From Virgibacillus_F necropolis_A (GTDB lineage Bacteria; Bacillota; Bacilli; Bacillales; Amphibacillaceae): a stretch of DNA of 64,000 bases. Position numbers and translations under genes: made by a program. This document shows, in pieces, positions 8,948-16,839 of the stretch (its first letter is position 1; each line of letters starts with the position of its first letter). The notes under the pieces were generated by a model. The model ran no database searches and had not been told where the DNA came from. It worked only from the letters and a program-made list of their open reading frames with translations. The DNA lies in contig NZ_CP084992.1 in the NCBI RefSeq assembly GCF_044793635.1, forward strand, positions 3,162,001 to 3,226,000. The letters run 5' to 3'.

Positions 8948-9298
8948 ATGTATTATTCATATCACCCTAATTACTATCCCGTCTTTTATTGGCCAGTTCG
9001 CCAGTATCCAGATGTGGATCCTAATCTTTTGTATCAATCAGCGAATGAATCAAAAAAACTCATGAAAGAAGCCAGCATGGTTCTTGATAAATTATCTGAG
9101 TCAAAGGAATTTGACGCTGAATTAATGTACGCTGCACAAACTTCAGATATCGATGAGGTAAAACGCTTGATTCATTCTATCGGGGTTACTTCAGAAGTGG
9201 ATATTAATTATAATCCGGATGGCTTAAGGCTAGAATTTACATCACAAGTAGCCGATATGGATTGCTGCCGGTTATACATTTCATTACGCTGGCGTTAG
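8948..9298 (+). CDS. Conserved Bacillaceae protein of unknown function, Tyr/Pro-rich N-terminus
   Basis: 116 aa from ATG 8948, preceded by AGGGAGGG. An upstream extension to 8828 would run through the yitT terminator and is unlikely. The N-terminus is rich in Tyr, Pro and Trp (MYYSYHPNYYPVFYWPVRQYP), a style common in small spore-coat-associated proteins. It is followed by a helical segment (about 28-75) and a C-terminal strand region ending CCRLYISLRWR. I do not recognise a characterised family. The region upstream (TGTACATATAATT) is vaguely like a mother-cell sigma promoter but has no convincing -35. Confidence 0.7.
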   Translation: MYYSYHPNYYPVFYWPVRQYPDVDPNLLYQSANESKKLMKEASMVLDKLSESKEFDAELMYAAQTSDIDEVKRLIHSIGVTSEVDINYNPDGLRLEFTSQVADMDCCRLYISLRWR

Positions 9299-9311
9299 TA
9301 AATAAACTACT

Positions 9312-9344
9312 GTGCAATTCTGTAAAATGAATTGCGCTTTTTTT
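9312..9344 (+). terminator. Rho-independent terminator
   Basis: GTGCAATTC pairs with GAATTGCGC (one G-U pair) before seven T residues, 14 bp after the stop of the preceding gene. Confidence 0.85.
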
Positions 9345-9356
9345 CGTAAATATAGA

Positions 9357-9507
9357 ACAAAAGCGTAAGCGCCCGTATAGTGACGTATGGATTGGACTGA
9401 ACCGTATGAGATAAAGGAAACACGGTAAGTGTCAGCGAACCGATGTTGACTTATCGTAAGGAGGTAAAGGAAATCCACTAGTCGCTGGGCGCTGGAGCTG
9501 GACGTGG
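9357..9507 (+). repeat. Intergenic repeat family B, copy 1
   Basis: Begins ACAAAAGCGTAAGCGCCCG and ends GGGCGCTGGAGCTGGACGT. The interior shares CGAACCGATGTTGACTTATC and the following AAGGAGGT with copy 2 at 12626. The ends carry inverted GGGCGCT/AGCGCCC cores. No reading frame is conserved. Confidence 0.75.
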
Positions 9508-9561
9508 CCCTACATGGTGACCAAAATAATTAATGTTAATATTTTATACTTTCTTTCCTAA

Positions 9562-9589
9562 TAAAAAAGACAGCAATCTAATGCTGTCC
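9562..9589 (-). terminator. Terminator of the Nfu-N gene
   Basis: On the minus strand GACAGCA and TGCTGTC pair before a run of six T residues, about 10 bp beyond the stop. Confidence 0.75.
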
Positions 9590-9599
9590 ATCCTATGTA

Positions 9600-9863
9600 T
9601 TAATAACCGTATTGTTCAAATATTTCCTGAACGCGAGGGGAAAGATTGTCCCATTCTGCGTCAAACTGTTTATTCACTGTGATGAAATTTTGATAACCAA
9701 ATACATTATCAACACCGTCAAGTTTCATTAAATCATTTAATATTTCATGTTCACTTGTGTTCCCAGGCATTACAGAAATACTGCTGTCACCTTCAAAAAT
9801 TAGTTTATCTGTTGTGAATTTCAGTGCATTCGGATTTGGTGTCGCTTCTGCCCTTACTCCCAT
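9600..9863 (-). CDS. Nfu/NifU N-terminal domain scaffold protein
   Basis: 87 aa made only of the Nfu_N domain: AEATPNPNALKFTTDK at residues 5-20, then the conserved ILNDLMKLDGVDNVFGYQNFITVNK strand-helix region. The domain accompanies Fe-S carriers of the Nfu type. This standalone version lacks the CxxC NifU C-terminal domain, so it cannot carry a cluster in the classic way and its exact role is unclear. GGAGGG precedes the ATG. Confidence 0.87.
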   Translation of the reverse strand: MGVRAEATPNPNALKFTTDKLIFEGDSSISVMPGNTSEHEILNDLMKLDGVDNVFGYQNFITVNKQFDAEWDNLSPRVQEIFEQYGY

Positions 9864-9907
9864 TGATAATCCCTCCTATATATCTTTACTTATGTCTATA
9901 TTAGCAT

Positions 9908-9935
9908 AAAAACCTCCACCCGGAAAAGGTGGAGG
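9908..9935 (-). terminator. Terminator hairpin between two minus-strand genes
   Basis: On the minus strand CCTCCACC and GGTGGAGG form an 8-bp stem followed by TTTTTA. It lies about 90 bp downstream of the DUF3813 gene and upstream of the Nfu-N gene. Confidence 0.75.
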
Positions 9936-10027
9936 CACGTTTGCATTAATTTCCGAAATAATATAATCAATTAATGAGAAATCGTATACAACCGTTAAAC
10001 GGATTGGATTTCAAAAAATCCTGGTGA

Positions 10028-10222
10028 TTAGCTTGATTGGTTCTTCGTTTTCAGCTGCTGTTCTAATTGTTGCAATTGTTGTTTTTCTTCTGGTGAACAA
10101 TCAGCATATGCAGACTGAACAGCATTGTGTGCTGCTTGTTTTTCTTGTTGACTAGCTTGACCTTGCATGTTGGCTAAGCTTGAGACGGCATTTTTAGCTT
10201 GTTGAAAAAGATTGTTTGGCAT
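10028..10222 (-). CDS. DUF3813 family small protein (YitR-like)
   Basis: 64 aa, all-helical and Gln-rich, with MPNNLFQQAKNAVSSLA at the N-terminus and CSPEEKQQLQQLEQQLK at the C-terminus. It matches the pattern of DUF3813 proteins of Bacillus (YitR/YfhJ type), whose function is unknown. It begins immediately after the stop of the 49-aa gene at 10223-10372, so the two form an operon. The RBS (GGAGGG) lies inside the end of that upstream gene. Confidence 0.7.
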   Translation of the reverse strand: MPNNLFQQAKNAVSSLANMQGQASQQEKQAAHNAVQSAYADCSPEEKQQLQQLEQQLKTKNQSS

Positions 10223-10372
10223 CTAAAACCCTCCTACTGTGTGGTCGTCCGCTTCCTCTTTTTTACGTTCTGCATCACTAAACCGTGATTTATAAGGAAA
10301 ACGTTCGGCGTGCTGTTTGACGGAAGTTGCACCCTGGTGAGTAAAACGTTTTGATTTGCTTTGTTTGCTCAA
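10223..10372 (-). CDS. Small basic hypothetical protein
   Basis: 49 aa from a TTG at 10372 with GGGAGG seven bases upstream; extending to 10420 adds a hydrophobic stretch with no RBS. The sequence is MSKQSKSKRFTHQGATSVKQ followed by a charged tail ending DDHTVGGF. It is very hydrophilic and probably soluble or disordered. No family recognised. It is co-transcribed with the DUF3813 gene, which starts at the next base. Confidence 0.65.
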   Translation of the reverse strand: MSKQSKSKRFTHQGATSVKQHAERFPYKSRFSDAERKKEEADDHTVGGF

Positions 10373-10473
10373 AGTAAATCCTCCCAACAAAATAAGAAAG
10401 TGAACGCTTGATGCGCTCACCTATAGTATGGTCGGTTATTCTTTTTATATTGATGGAAAATTACAGAAAAAAA

Positions 10474-11307
10474 TTAAGTTGTTTTAACTTCAAGATTTAA
10501 ATATTCCTCAAGAAAAATGCCAATCCCATCTTCTTCGTTGGTTTTAGTAACATGTTTAGCAACAGCTTTTAATTCATCAATTGCATTACCCATTGCTACA
10601 CCAACACCTGCATAATCAATCATTTCCAAATCATTATCTTCATCCCCAAAAGCAATAATCCGGTCTTGAGGGATATCAAAATAATAAGCAACTTTGTCTA
10701 GGCCAACTGCTTTGTTCATGCCTTTTTTTACAATTTCAATGATATTCCAAGGAGCACCCCATTTACGATGCTCGATTAATTCAGCATGGTAATCATTTAG
10801 ATGGTTGCGAATCCCTTTTATATTCTCTTCTTTCGGATGGATAAGCAATGATGTAGGATCTTCTTTTAATTCATTTTTTAAGCTACCAATTGTAAATGGT
10901 GGGTCATTTTGTGTGGATTGAAAAATACTGATGATCTTTTCATCGTACTGATCAAGATACACTTCATCTTTTACTTCGGCCAAAATGTTATGTACATTAA
11001 GGTCATAACAAGCTTCAATAATTTTATGTGCAGTTCGAATTGGCATAGGATTATGTAAAGCATCCCATTTGTCATCGGTTGGATGATGGATTAGCGCACC
11101 ATTAAAGTTAACCATTGGTGTATCAAGTCCCAGGCTATGGTAGTAAGTAATACTTGCGCGATGTGGCCTGCCTGTTGCAATTACAACAATATGTCCAGCA
11201 TCAATTGCTTTAAGAACTGTTTGTTTCGTCCGTTCACTTATTTCTTTATTGTCTGTTAATAGCGTTCCATCTAAATCTAATGCTATTAAATGTCGTTTAT
11301 TTTCCAT
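10474..11307 (-). CDS. yitU: Cof-type HAD phosphatase (YitU-like)
   Basis: 277 aa from ATG 11307, with GAGGTG six bases before it. HAD motif I is ALDLDGTLLTDN (about 8-19), motif II VIATGRPHR near 43, and motif III/IV DRIIAFGDEDNDLEMI near 215-230, with a C2-type cap between. Cof-type HAD phosphatases dephosphorylate small sugar and nucleotide phosphates. B. subtilis YitU has been reported to act on the riboflavin intermediate ARPP; whether this protein does is inference from synteny with yitT and yitV. Confidence 0.9.
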   Translation of the reverse strand: MENKRHLIALDLDGTLLTDNKEISERTKQTVLKAIDAGHIVVIATGRPHRASITYYHSLGLDTPMVNFNGALIHHPTDDKWDALHNPMPIRTAHKIIEACYDLNVHNILAEVKDEVYLDQYDEKIISIFQSTQNDPPFTIGSLKNELKEDPTSLLIHPKEENIKGIRNHLNDYHAELIEHRKWGAPWNIIEIVKKGMNKAVGLDKVAYYFDIPQDRIIAFGDEDNDLEMIDYAGVGVAMGNAIDELKAVAKHVTKTNEEDGIGIFLEEYLNLEVKTT

Positions 11308-11440
11308 AAGCTTCACCTCGTATTACACTTAGTTTATAAGGGAAAGTAGGTAATGTAAAGGATAATATTGTCTGATACTTGCAAATTATACTAAATCAGG
11401 ATTATGATGAAATAAATATATTAATAAGGAGAATTGTTCG

Positions 11441-12202
11441 ATGATTGGGGTAAGTAACAGAAAATTCAATAAAATTCCAGCATTAGTAATTGTAGAAGCG
11501 AGCAAGGAAAACGAATCATTACCTGTCGTCTTATACCATCATGGTTTTACAAGTGCAAAAGAACATAATTTACCACTTGCATACTTATTAGCTGAAAAAG
11601 GATTCCGTGTCGTATTACCGGACAGTGAATATCATGGAGAACGTGAAATTGAGATATCAGCTATTAAAAAACAAATATCGTTTTGGGATATTGTTATGCA
11701 GAATGTTCATGAAACAAAAGAAATTTACGACGTTTTACAAAATGAAAAATTATTATTGGATGACCGCTTCGGCATTGCTGGAACAAGTATGGGTGGAATA
11801 ACAACATCAGCGACCCTTACACAATATCCTTGGATAAAGGTAGCTGCAGTTCTCATGGGATCTCCAAAAATTACAACTTATGCTAAGACATTAGTCAGTA
11901 GTTTTAAACGGATGGGTGATTTGCCTGTTACTGATGAAATGATCAATTATTTATTCGAGTCATTGAAACAATATGATTTGTCCGAGCAAATGGATAAATT
12001 AAATAATCGTCCACTGTTATTTTGGCATGGTGAAGATGATTCAGTTGTTCCGTTCGATCATTCGTTTACATTTCATGAAAAAGCGCGAGAACTATATCAA
12101 AACAAAGATGACATTCAATTTTTGAACCAACCCAATCAAGGGCATAAAGTTAGTCGTTATGCTATTCTGGAGACGGTGAAATGGTTTGACAAGCATCTGT
12201 AA
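11441..12202 (+). CDS. yitV: Alpha/beta hydrolase, prolyl-oligopeptidase-like (YitV)
   Basis: 253 aa. The VLYHHGFTSAKEHN oxyanion segment is near residues 30-43, the nucleophile elbow GTSMGG near 122 (Ser), catalytic Asp in the LLFWHGEDDSVVPF segment near 205, and His in NQGHKVS near 238. The full triad suggests an active esterase or peptidase-like enzyme of unknown substrate. AAGGAG precedes ATG 11441. Divergent from yitU, as in the yit region of B. subtilis. Confidence 0.9.
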   Translation: MIGVSNRKFNKIPALVIVEASKENESLPVVLYHHGFTSAKEHNLPLAYLLAEKGFRVVLPDSEYHGEREIEISAIKKQISFWDIVMQNVHETKEIYDVLQNEKLLLDDRFGIAGTSMGGITTSATLTQYPWIKVAAVLMGSPKITTYAKTLVSSFKRMGDLPVTDEMINYLFESLKQYDLSEQMDKLNNRPLLFWHGEDDSVVPFDHSFTFHEKARELYQNKDDIQFLNQPNQGHKVSRYAILETVKWFDKHL

Positions 12203-12310
12203 AGTCTTGAACATTTCCGACAAATTTAGGAGCTAGACGAGGCTAATCATTTAAAAAAACGTAAAAATATGTTTAAATAATAAATAGGAATAATGAGGGA
12301 GGTTTGAGTC

Positions 12311-12622
12311 ATGGAAGAGGCGTTAAAAGACAATTTGATTGGTGCACTAGAGAACGTAATTGACCCAGAGCTTGGTATTGACATTGTCAATCTTGGCCTA
12401 ATATATAATGTGGATTTGGACGATGATGGGCTTTGTACTGTTACAATGACACTAACAGCAATGGGATGTCCACTTGCTGCTCATATTGAACAGGATGTAA
12501 AACATGCAGTATCCGACATTCCGGAAGTAAAAGAAGTCAAAGTTGATATTGTATGGAGTCCGCCATGGGGTAAAGATAAAATGTCCCGTTATGCAAAAAT
12601 CGCATTAGGAATTCCAGATTGA
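12311..12622 (+). CDS. yitW: MIP18/SufT-type metal-sulfur cluster assembly factor (YitW)
   Basis: 103 aa, DUF59. VIDPELGIDIVNLGLIYNV (residues 17-35) and the conserved Cys motif TAMGCPLA (about 55-62) are present, ending VDIVWSPPWGKDKMSRYA. Members help mature Fe-S proteins. The intact Cys and typical length suggest function. GGAGG lies 7 bases before the ATG. The stop is followed within 4 bp by a family B repeat, so the repeat is part of its 3' untranslated region. Confidence 0.93.
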   Translation: MEEALKDNLIGALENVIDPELGIDIVNLGLIYNVDLDDDGLCTVTMTLTAMGCPLAAHIEQDVKHAVSDIPEVKEVKVDIVWSPPWGKDKMSRYAKIALGIPD

Positions 12623-12625
12623 GAA

Positions 12626-12843
12626 ACAAAAGCGTAAGCGCCCGTTCATTGACGTATGCCCTGGACGGCTCCGTATGAGATTAGATGAACTAGACTTATC
12701 GCCAGTAATGGCGAAAGTCAAAGTGAATCTTATGCTGTGAAAAAGTGAAAAGGAAACACGGTGAGCGTAAGCGAACCGATGTTGACTTATCGCAAGGAGG
12801 TGCCGGAAGGGCACTAGGCAATGGGCGCTGAAGCTGGACGTGG
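12626..12843 (+). repeat. Intergenic repeat family B, copy 2 (long form)
   Basis: Starts ACAAAAGCGTAAGCGCCCG and ends GGGCGCTGAAGCTGGACGT. It shares GGAAACACGGT and CGAACCGATGTTGACTTATC with copy 1 but contains about 65 extra bases in the middle, including a CTTATCGCCAG/GCGAAAGT segment. It begins four bases after the yitW stop. Confidence 0.75.
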
Positions 12844-12871
12844 CTGATTATGTACATCAGTACAGTGAAAA

Positions 12872-12909
12872 CGGGTTGGTTCATATTAAATGGATCGGCC
12901 CTTTTTTTA
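12872..12909 (+). terminator. Terminator after the yitW/repeat unit
   Basis: GGGTTGGTTC pairs with GGATCGGCCC using several G-U pairs and is followed by seven T residues. Confidence 0.7.
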
Positions 12910-13008
12910 ATTCACAATATTAGTCGGTTTTTAGGATTTAAATATCAATAGGTGGATATATTATCTCGTTGATTTGTCTTACATAGAGGGGAAAATGAGG
13001 GAATACAT

Positions 13009-13506
13009 ATGACAAAGATAATCCAAATAGTTGGATATAAAAATTCAGGAAAGACCACATTAATGAACCACCTTATTCGGCAATTTTCAGAACAGAAGCT
13101 GAAGGTTGGAGCATTAAAGCATCATGGTCATGGTGGGGATATCCCTTTATATAAAGATACTGATAGCTTTTCCCATTTCGAATCAGGTTCATTAATTAGC
13201 GGAGTACAAGGGGAGTCAATAACGCAGCTTACCTTACATAATCTGCCGTTGGATGAACTAATTGATATGTACACGTCACTTTCAATTGAACTTTTATTAA
13301 TTGAGGGCTATAAACATGCGAACTATCCTAAAATTGTTTTATTAAAAAATCTTGAGGATATATCGCTTTTAGACGAGCTTTCCAATATAATTGCAGTAGG
13401 TTCATTGGACAGTTCGTTACTGGGAGATATAAGATATCCGACGTTTGATTTAACAAAGGTGAGCGAGCACATCACCCAATTTGCCACATACATAATAAAC
13501 AATTGA
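13009..13506 (+). CDS. mobB: Molybdopterin-guanine dinucleotide biosynthesis protein MobB
   Basis: 165-aa P-loop GTPase-like protein: IQIVGYKNSGKTTLMNHLI (Walker A, residues 5-23), the KHHGHGG segment (about 38-44) typical of MobB, and LLLIEGYKHANYPKI near 102-116. MobB assists attachment of GMP to molybdopterin. It is the first gene of a three-gene run with moaE (10-bp gap) and moaD. Other Moco genes (moaA, moeA, mobA) are not in the window. Confidence 0.93.
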   Translation: MTKIIQIVGYKNSGKTTLMNHLIRQFSEQKLKVGALKHHGHGGDIPLYKDTDSFSHFESGSLISGVQGESITQLTLHNLPLDELIDMYTSLSIELLLIEGYKHANYPKIVLLKNLEDISLLDELSNIIAVGSLDSSLLGDIRYPTFDLTKVSEHITQFATYIINN

Positions 13507-13516
13507 AGGTGTTAGA

Positions 13517-13990
13517 ATGGATAAACAATTTTGGATTACAGATCAGGCTATAGATTTAAATGATTGTGTAACAAAGGTGACGCACGCAGAAGCGGGGGCT
13601 ATTAATACATTTATCGGAACTGTTCGTGAGTTTACAAAAGGTAAACGGACTTTGTATTTGGAATATCAGGCCTATGTGTCAATGGCCGAAAAAAAGCTTG
13701 CCCAAATTGGTGAAGAAATCGCTACTAACTGGGAAAATACCGAAACATCAATTGTTCACAGAGTAGGACGATTAGACATATCTGATATTGCAGTAGTTAT
13801 CGCTGTATCAACCCCACATCGAAATGATGCATTTGAAGCAAGTCGATATGCGATTGAACGGATTAAGGAAATCGTTCCTATTTGGAAAAAAGAACACTGG
13901 GAGAATGGCACGCTTTGGATTGGTGATCAAAAGGAAAACACTTCCTATAAAGAGAACATTCCCACAGAGGAGGATATGCGCAATGATTAA
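13517..13990 (+). CDS. moaE: Molybdopterin synthase catalytic subunit MoaE
   Basis: 157 aa. GAINTFIGTVREFTKGK (about 27-43), LEYQAYVSMAEKKL, VHRVGRLDISDIAV and the catalytic lysine segment RIKEIVPIWKKEHWENG near 117-133 are all present. MoaE with MoaD converts cyclic pyranopterin monophosphate to molybdopterin. The 3' end overlaps moaD by 8 bp, consistent with coupled translation of the two synthase subunits. Confidence 0.95.
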   Translation: MDKQFWITDQAIDLNDCVTKVTHAEAGAINTFIGTVREFTKGKRTLYLEYQAYVSMAEKKLAQIGEEIATNWENTETSIVHRVGRLDISDIAVVIAVSTPHRNDAFEASRYAIERIKEIVPIWKKEHWENGTLWIGDQKENTSYKENIPTEEDMRND

Positions 13991-14216
13991 TGTGCTATTT
14001 TTTGCAGAGCTACAGGAAGCGGTCGGTAAGGAAAAAATCGTAATTGAGGCAGATGGGATAACAGTTAAGGAACTAAAAGCGAACTATCTTAACGAATACA
14101 ACTTAGATAACATTGATCATGCCATGGCCGCAATCAACGAAGAATATGCTGAAGAAGATACTGTCATTAAAAGTGGAGATGTTGTCGCTTTTATCCCACC
14201 AGTTAGTGGGGGTTAA
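13983..14216 (+). CDS. moaD: Molybdopterin synthase sulfur carrier subunit MoaD
   Basis: 77 aa, ubiquitin-like fold, ending PPVSGG; the C-terminal Gly-Gly is the site of thiocarboxylation. The start ATG at 13983 has GAGGAGG about 9 bases upstream inside moaE. A longer in-frame reading from 13824 is only the shadow of moaE. Length and C-terminus are typical of the family. Confidence 0.94.
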   Translation: MINVLFFAELQEAVGKEKIVIEADGITVKELKANYLNEYNLDNIDHAMAAINEEYAEEDTVIKSGDVVAFIPPVSGG

Positions 14217-14217
14217 T

Positions 14218-14262
14218 GGATAAAAAAATTTCTAGCTGTCATCGCTAGAAATTTTTTTATCC
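14218..14262. terminator. Strong terminator after mob/moa operon
   Basis: GGATAAAAAAATTTCTAGC and its perfect complement form a 19-bp stem with a 7-base loop; U-tracts lie on both strands. Confidence 0.9.
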
Positions 14263-14330
14263 ATTTTTTATTAGACTTCTATCACGCCCACGTAACGAAC
14301 TGAATAGTCTAGTTGGTGAGGAGGATGAAT

Positions 14331-14642
14331 ATGAATAGGAATAACAATCACCATCATATACATGATTTATGTAAAAAACATATGCATGCTTATGTGCTTG
14401 CTGAAACGAGTGATGGAAGAAAGATCGATGGTATTATAACTGGGTTAGATGATGAGTATGTTTATTTTGCAGTACCCATCGAACAGGGGGATAATCAGCC
14501 GTTTCGTGAAGACCGCCAATTTGGATATGGATACGGTTATCCCGATTACGGACATTATGGTTATCGACCTAGAAGAAGATTCAACAGACTTATTCTACCG
14601 CTTGCAGCCCTGACAGCATTAAGTATTTTACCTTGGTATTAA
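14331..14642 (+). CDS. Hypothetical protein with Sm/SH3-like strand region and Gly/Tyr-rich tail, possible spore protein
   Basis: 103 aa from ATG 14331, six bases after GAGGAGG. A His/Asn-rich start (MNRNNNHHHIHDLC) is followed by a short beta-rich module AYVLAETSDGRKIDGIITGLDDEYVYFAV (about 18-46), a Tyr/Gly/Arg stretch and a hydrophobic C-terminal helix (about 85-103). This composition is common in spore-associated proteins of Bacilli. Upstream, CACG and AATAGTCTA (14303-14311) at 16-17 bp spacing weakly resemble a sigma-K promoter. No family recognised with certainty. Confidence 0.7.
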   Translation: MNRNNNHHHIHDLCKKHMHAYVLAETSDGRKIDGIITGLDDEYVYFAVPIEQGDNQPFREDRQFGYGYGYPDYGHYGYRPRRRFNRLILPLAALTALSILPWY

Positions 14643-14656
14643 AGTATGAAAAAACA

Positions 14657-14689
14657 AAACCCTTGCCAATTCTATGAAGGCAAGGGTTT
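14657..14689. terminator. Bidirectional terminator
   Basis: AAACCCTTGCC pairs perfectly with GGCAAGGGTTT between convergent genes. Confidence 0.8.
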
Positions 14690-14715
14690 AAAATTACGTT
14701 TGATAAACTTATCGC

Positions 14716-14895
14716 TTATGCTTCCTTGTCTTCCCTAAGTACTCCTTCAGACAATGTGAATACTGCTATTGTAAGGATAATGGAAAGCACTAGTGTATGC
14801 ATAAAGTTAAACGGAGTTCCACCCATACTTGTTAAGATATAGGAAAGAACACTACTAAGAAGTAAAGACCAAATAAATGTCCAGATGAACCGCAT
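14716..14895 (-). CDS. DUF2929-like small membrane protein
   Basis: 59 aa from ATG 14895, preceded by GAGGTG six bases away; a longer reading to 14940 has no RBS. Two hydrophobic helices (about 3-20 and 28-47) are separated by a SMGGTPFN turn, with an acidic tail REDKEA. N-terminal MRFIWTFIWSLLLSSVLSYI resembles DUF2929 proteins of Bacilli, which are small two-TM proteins of unknown role. The family assignment is from memory. Confidence 0.65.
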   Translation of the reverse strand: MRFIWTFIWSLLLSSVLSYILTSMGGTPFNFMHTLVLSIILTIAVFTLSEGVLREDKEA

Positions 14896-15040
14896 AGATA
14901 ACACCTCATTTTTTTCTACATTCCTTAAATAGTTTATCAAATACTTGATGAAATGAAAAGCGTTTTTAATTGGATTTTAAGCAGGTATAAAGTCAAATCG
15001 GTAAAAGGTATAAAAATACACGTTAAGAAGGTTGGTATAT

Positions 15041-15649
15041 ATGACGATATGTGTAACGAATTGTTTGCATTGGATTGGGTTTCATATTGTTAATCGATTA
15101 ATAGAAAATGATTATCAAGTAGATGGAGTAGCAGATATATCTTCAGAGAGTGAAGAAGAATTATCCTTAATGCTAGGCAGAAATAGTTCATTTACATTAT
15201 ATAGTAATGAGAATGCAATCAAGGATACGAAATACTCCGATGCAGTTTTATTTCATGAAAGTAAGCAACCTATTCAGGCATTAAAAACATTTAATTTTGG
15301 AAAAGATATAGATAAGCCTAACTCCATCAATATTGAATTACCATTACTATTCGGTGAATGGATGCCAATGGACGAAAAAGGCGTGTATGTTAATAAACAG
15401 TATATTGAATTCTATTCTACTCGATTTCAAGAAGAGGCAATATATATTAATGACTTTGTGGATTGCTTCATGCAATGGTTGAAGGTTCCGGATTTGCCTA
15501 ACAATATCTCGTTAACAAAAAACAAAAACTTGCAAATAAAAGAAGATACACTTGAAAAACAACTTTACATTAGGGGAAATAGACCTATAGATGATCAGAT
15601 AGAAAACCTAATTAAGCATTATAAAAAAATTAAAAATTATAAAATGTAA
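15041..15649 (+). CDS. YjaV-like protein of unknown function
   Basis: 202 aa from ATG 15041 with AAGAAGG upstream. The N-terminal CVTNCLHWIGFHIVNRLIE looks like the beta-alpha start of a nucleotide-sugar epimerase/Rossmann fold, but the Gly-rich loop is altered (no GxxGxxG). The remainder, with LPLLFGEWMPMDEKG near 107-121, has no catalytic motifs I recognise. It sits immediately upstream of med, the position of yjaV in B. subtilis. Probably a degenerate epimerase-like protein; function unknown. Confidence 0.7.
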   Translation: MTICVTNCLHWIGFHIVNRLIENDYQVDGVADISSESEEELSLMLGRNSSFTLYSNENAIKDTKYSDAVLFHESKQPIQALKTFNFGKDIDKPNSINIELPLLFGEWMPMDEKGVYVNKQYIEFYSTRFQEEAIYINDFVDCFMQWLKVPDLPNNISLTKNKNLQIKEDTLEKQLYIRGNRPIDDQIENLIKHYKKIKNYKM

Positions 15650-15756
15650 CATAAACGTAAAAATAGATTTCGTTTACTGCTACGCGTTAAAACGGTACAA
15701 TTAGTATAAGTGTAAGCTTTTGAAGCAATGATTTATACGGATTGGAAGTGCAAACA

Positions 15757-16713
15757 TTGAAGAAACTATTCGCTATATTCCTTATCATATCAGGCTTTCT
15801 AATCATAACGGGTTGTAACAATTACGTTGGTACCGGACAAATTCAAAATGTGGGTATGTTAGTGGAAGGTTCGATTGATGACCAAGCATGGGGGCAAAAA
15901 GGCTATAAAGGCTTGCAGGAAATAGAGAAAAAATTTGATGTCAATGTCTTTTATAAAGAGGGTATTAAGACCCAACAAGAAGTAACAGAAGCTGTAGATG
16001 AATTTGTAAATAATGGCGTAAATTTAATCTTTGGACATAGTAGTATTTATGGAAAATACTTTATAAACATTTCGAAATCTTTTCCCGATGTACAGTTTGT
16101 TTATTTTAATGGTGGTTATCATGCAGAAAATGTAACCAGCTTAAATTTTAATTCCCATGCCATGGGTTTCTTTGGTGGGATGGTAGCAGGGAAAATGTCA
16201 GATACAAATCATATTGGAATTATCGCTGCGTATGAATGGCAGCCTGAAATAGAGGGTTTTTATGAAGGCGTAATGTATGAGAATCCAGAGGCTCAGGTAC
16301 ATATTGATTACGTCAAGGATTGGAGCGATCAGGACACTGCATTAAAGATGTATGAAAGAATGGAAGACCAGGACGTTGATGTTTTTTATCCAACAGGCGA
16401 CTCGTACAGTGGTAATGTTATTAAACGGGCACGTAAGGATGGCTTGTATGCGATTGGTTACGTATCAGATCAATCTTATATCGATAAAGAAACAGTGCTA
16501 ACTAGTACTGTTCAACATGTGGACAAGCTGTATACATTAGCGGCGGAAAAGTTTAATGAGGACGAGCTTGAGGGGGATATCTTAGTTTTTGATTTTCAAG
16601 ACGATGTGATTTCTCTTGGTGAATTTAGTCCTGTTGTACCAGAGGACTATCAAGAGAAAATAGAAGACATAATAAAAGAATATAAGAAAACTGCACTATT
16701 GCCGAATGAATAA
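15757..16713 (+). CDS. med: Med-like BMP-family substrate-binding lipoprotein
   Basis: About 318 aa from a TTG at 15757, preceded by GGAAGTG. The signal sequence ends in lipobox LIITGC, so the protein is a membrane lipoprotein. The mature part is a PBP1/BMP (basic membrane protein/PnrA) fold: VGMLVEGSIDDQAWGQKGYKGL at the start and GVNLIFGHSS, FFGGMVAGKMS and YPTGDSYSGN further on. B. subtilis Med is a positive regulator of comK. Location just before fabH supports the name, but no comZ follows. Substrate unknown. Confidence 0.85.
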   Translation: MKKLFAIFLIISGFLIITGCNNYVGTGQIQNVGMLVEGSIDDQAWGQKGYKGLQEIEKKFDVNVFYKEGIKTQQEVTEAVDEFVNNGVNLIFGHSSIYGKYFINISKSFPDVQFVYFNGGYHAENVTSLNFNSHAMGFFGGMVAGKMSDTNHIGIIAAYEWQPEIEGFYEGVMYENPEAQVHIDYVKDWSDQDTALKMYERMEDQDVDVFYPTGDSYSGNVIKRARKDGLYAIGYVSDQSYIDKETVLTSTVQHVDKLYTLAAEKFNEDELEGDILVFDFQDDVISLGEFSPVVPEDYQEKIEDIIKEYKKTALLPNE

Positions 16714-16758
16714 GAAACCTGTAAACAATCGCCACTTGGGAACTTGGGTTTTACAAGC

Positions 16759-16803
16759 TTGCAAGTATGGTTGGAATGCATTAAAATTAGTACCAAGTCA
16801 TAA
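16759..16803 (+). promoter_or_regulatory. Sigma-A promoter with overlapping FapR operator, upstream of fabH-fabF
   Basis: -35 TTGCAA (16759-16764), a 17-bp spacer and -10 TAAAAT (16782-16787). Immediately overlapping is TTAGTACCAAGTCATAAT (16787-16804), very close to the FapR box pattern TTAGTACCTAGTCTTAAT of the B. subtilis fapR/plsX promoter as I remember it. FapR represses fatty-acid and phospholipid genes and is released by malonyl-CoA. Confidence 0.8.
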
Positions 16804-16839
16804 TAATTGATAATAAAACATTTTTAAGGGGATGGAAAG

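Noticed and set aside
16714..16839. comZ gene expected after med
   Set aside because: Only 126 bp remain, occupied by the fabH promoter and FapR site; no ComZ-like frame is seen.
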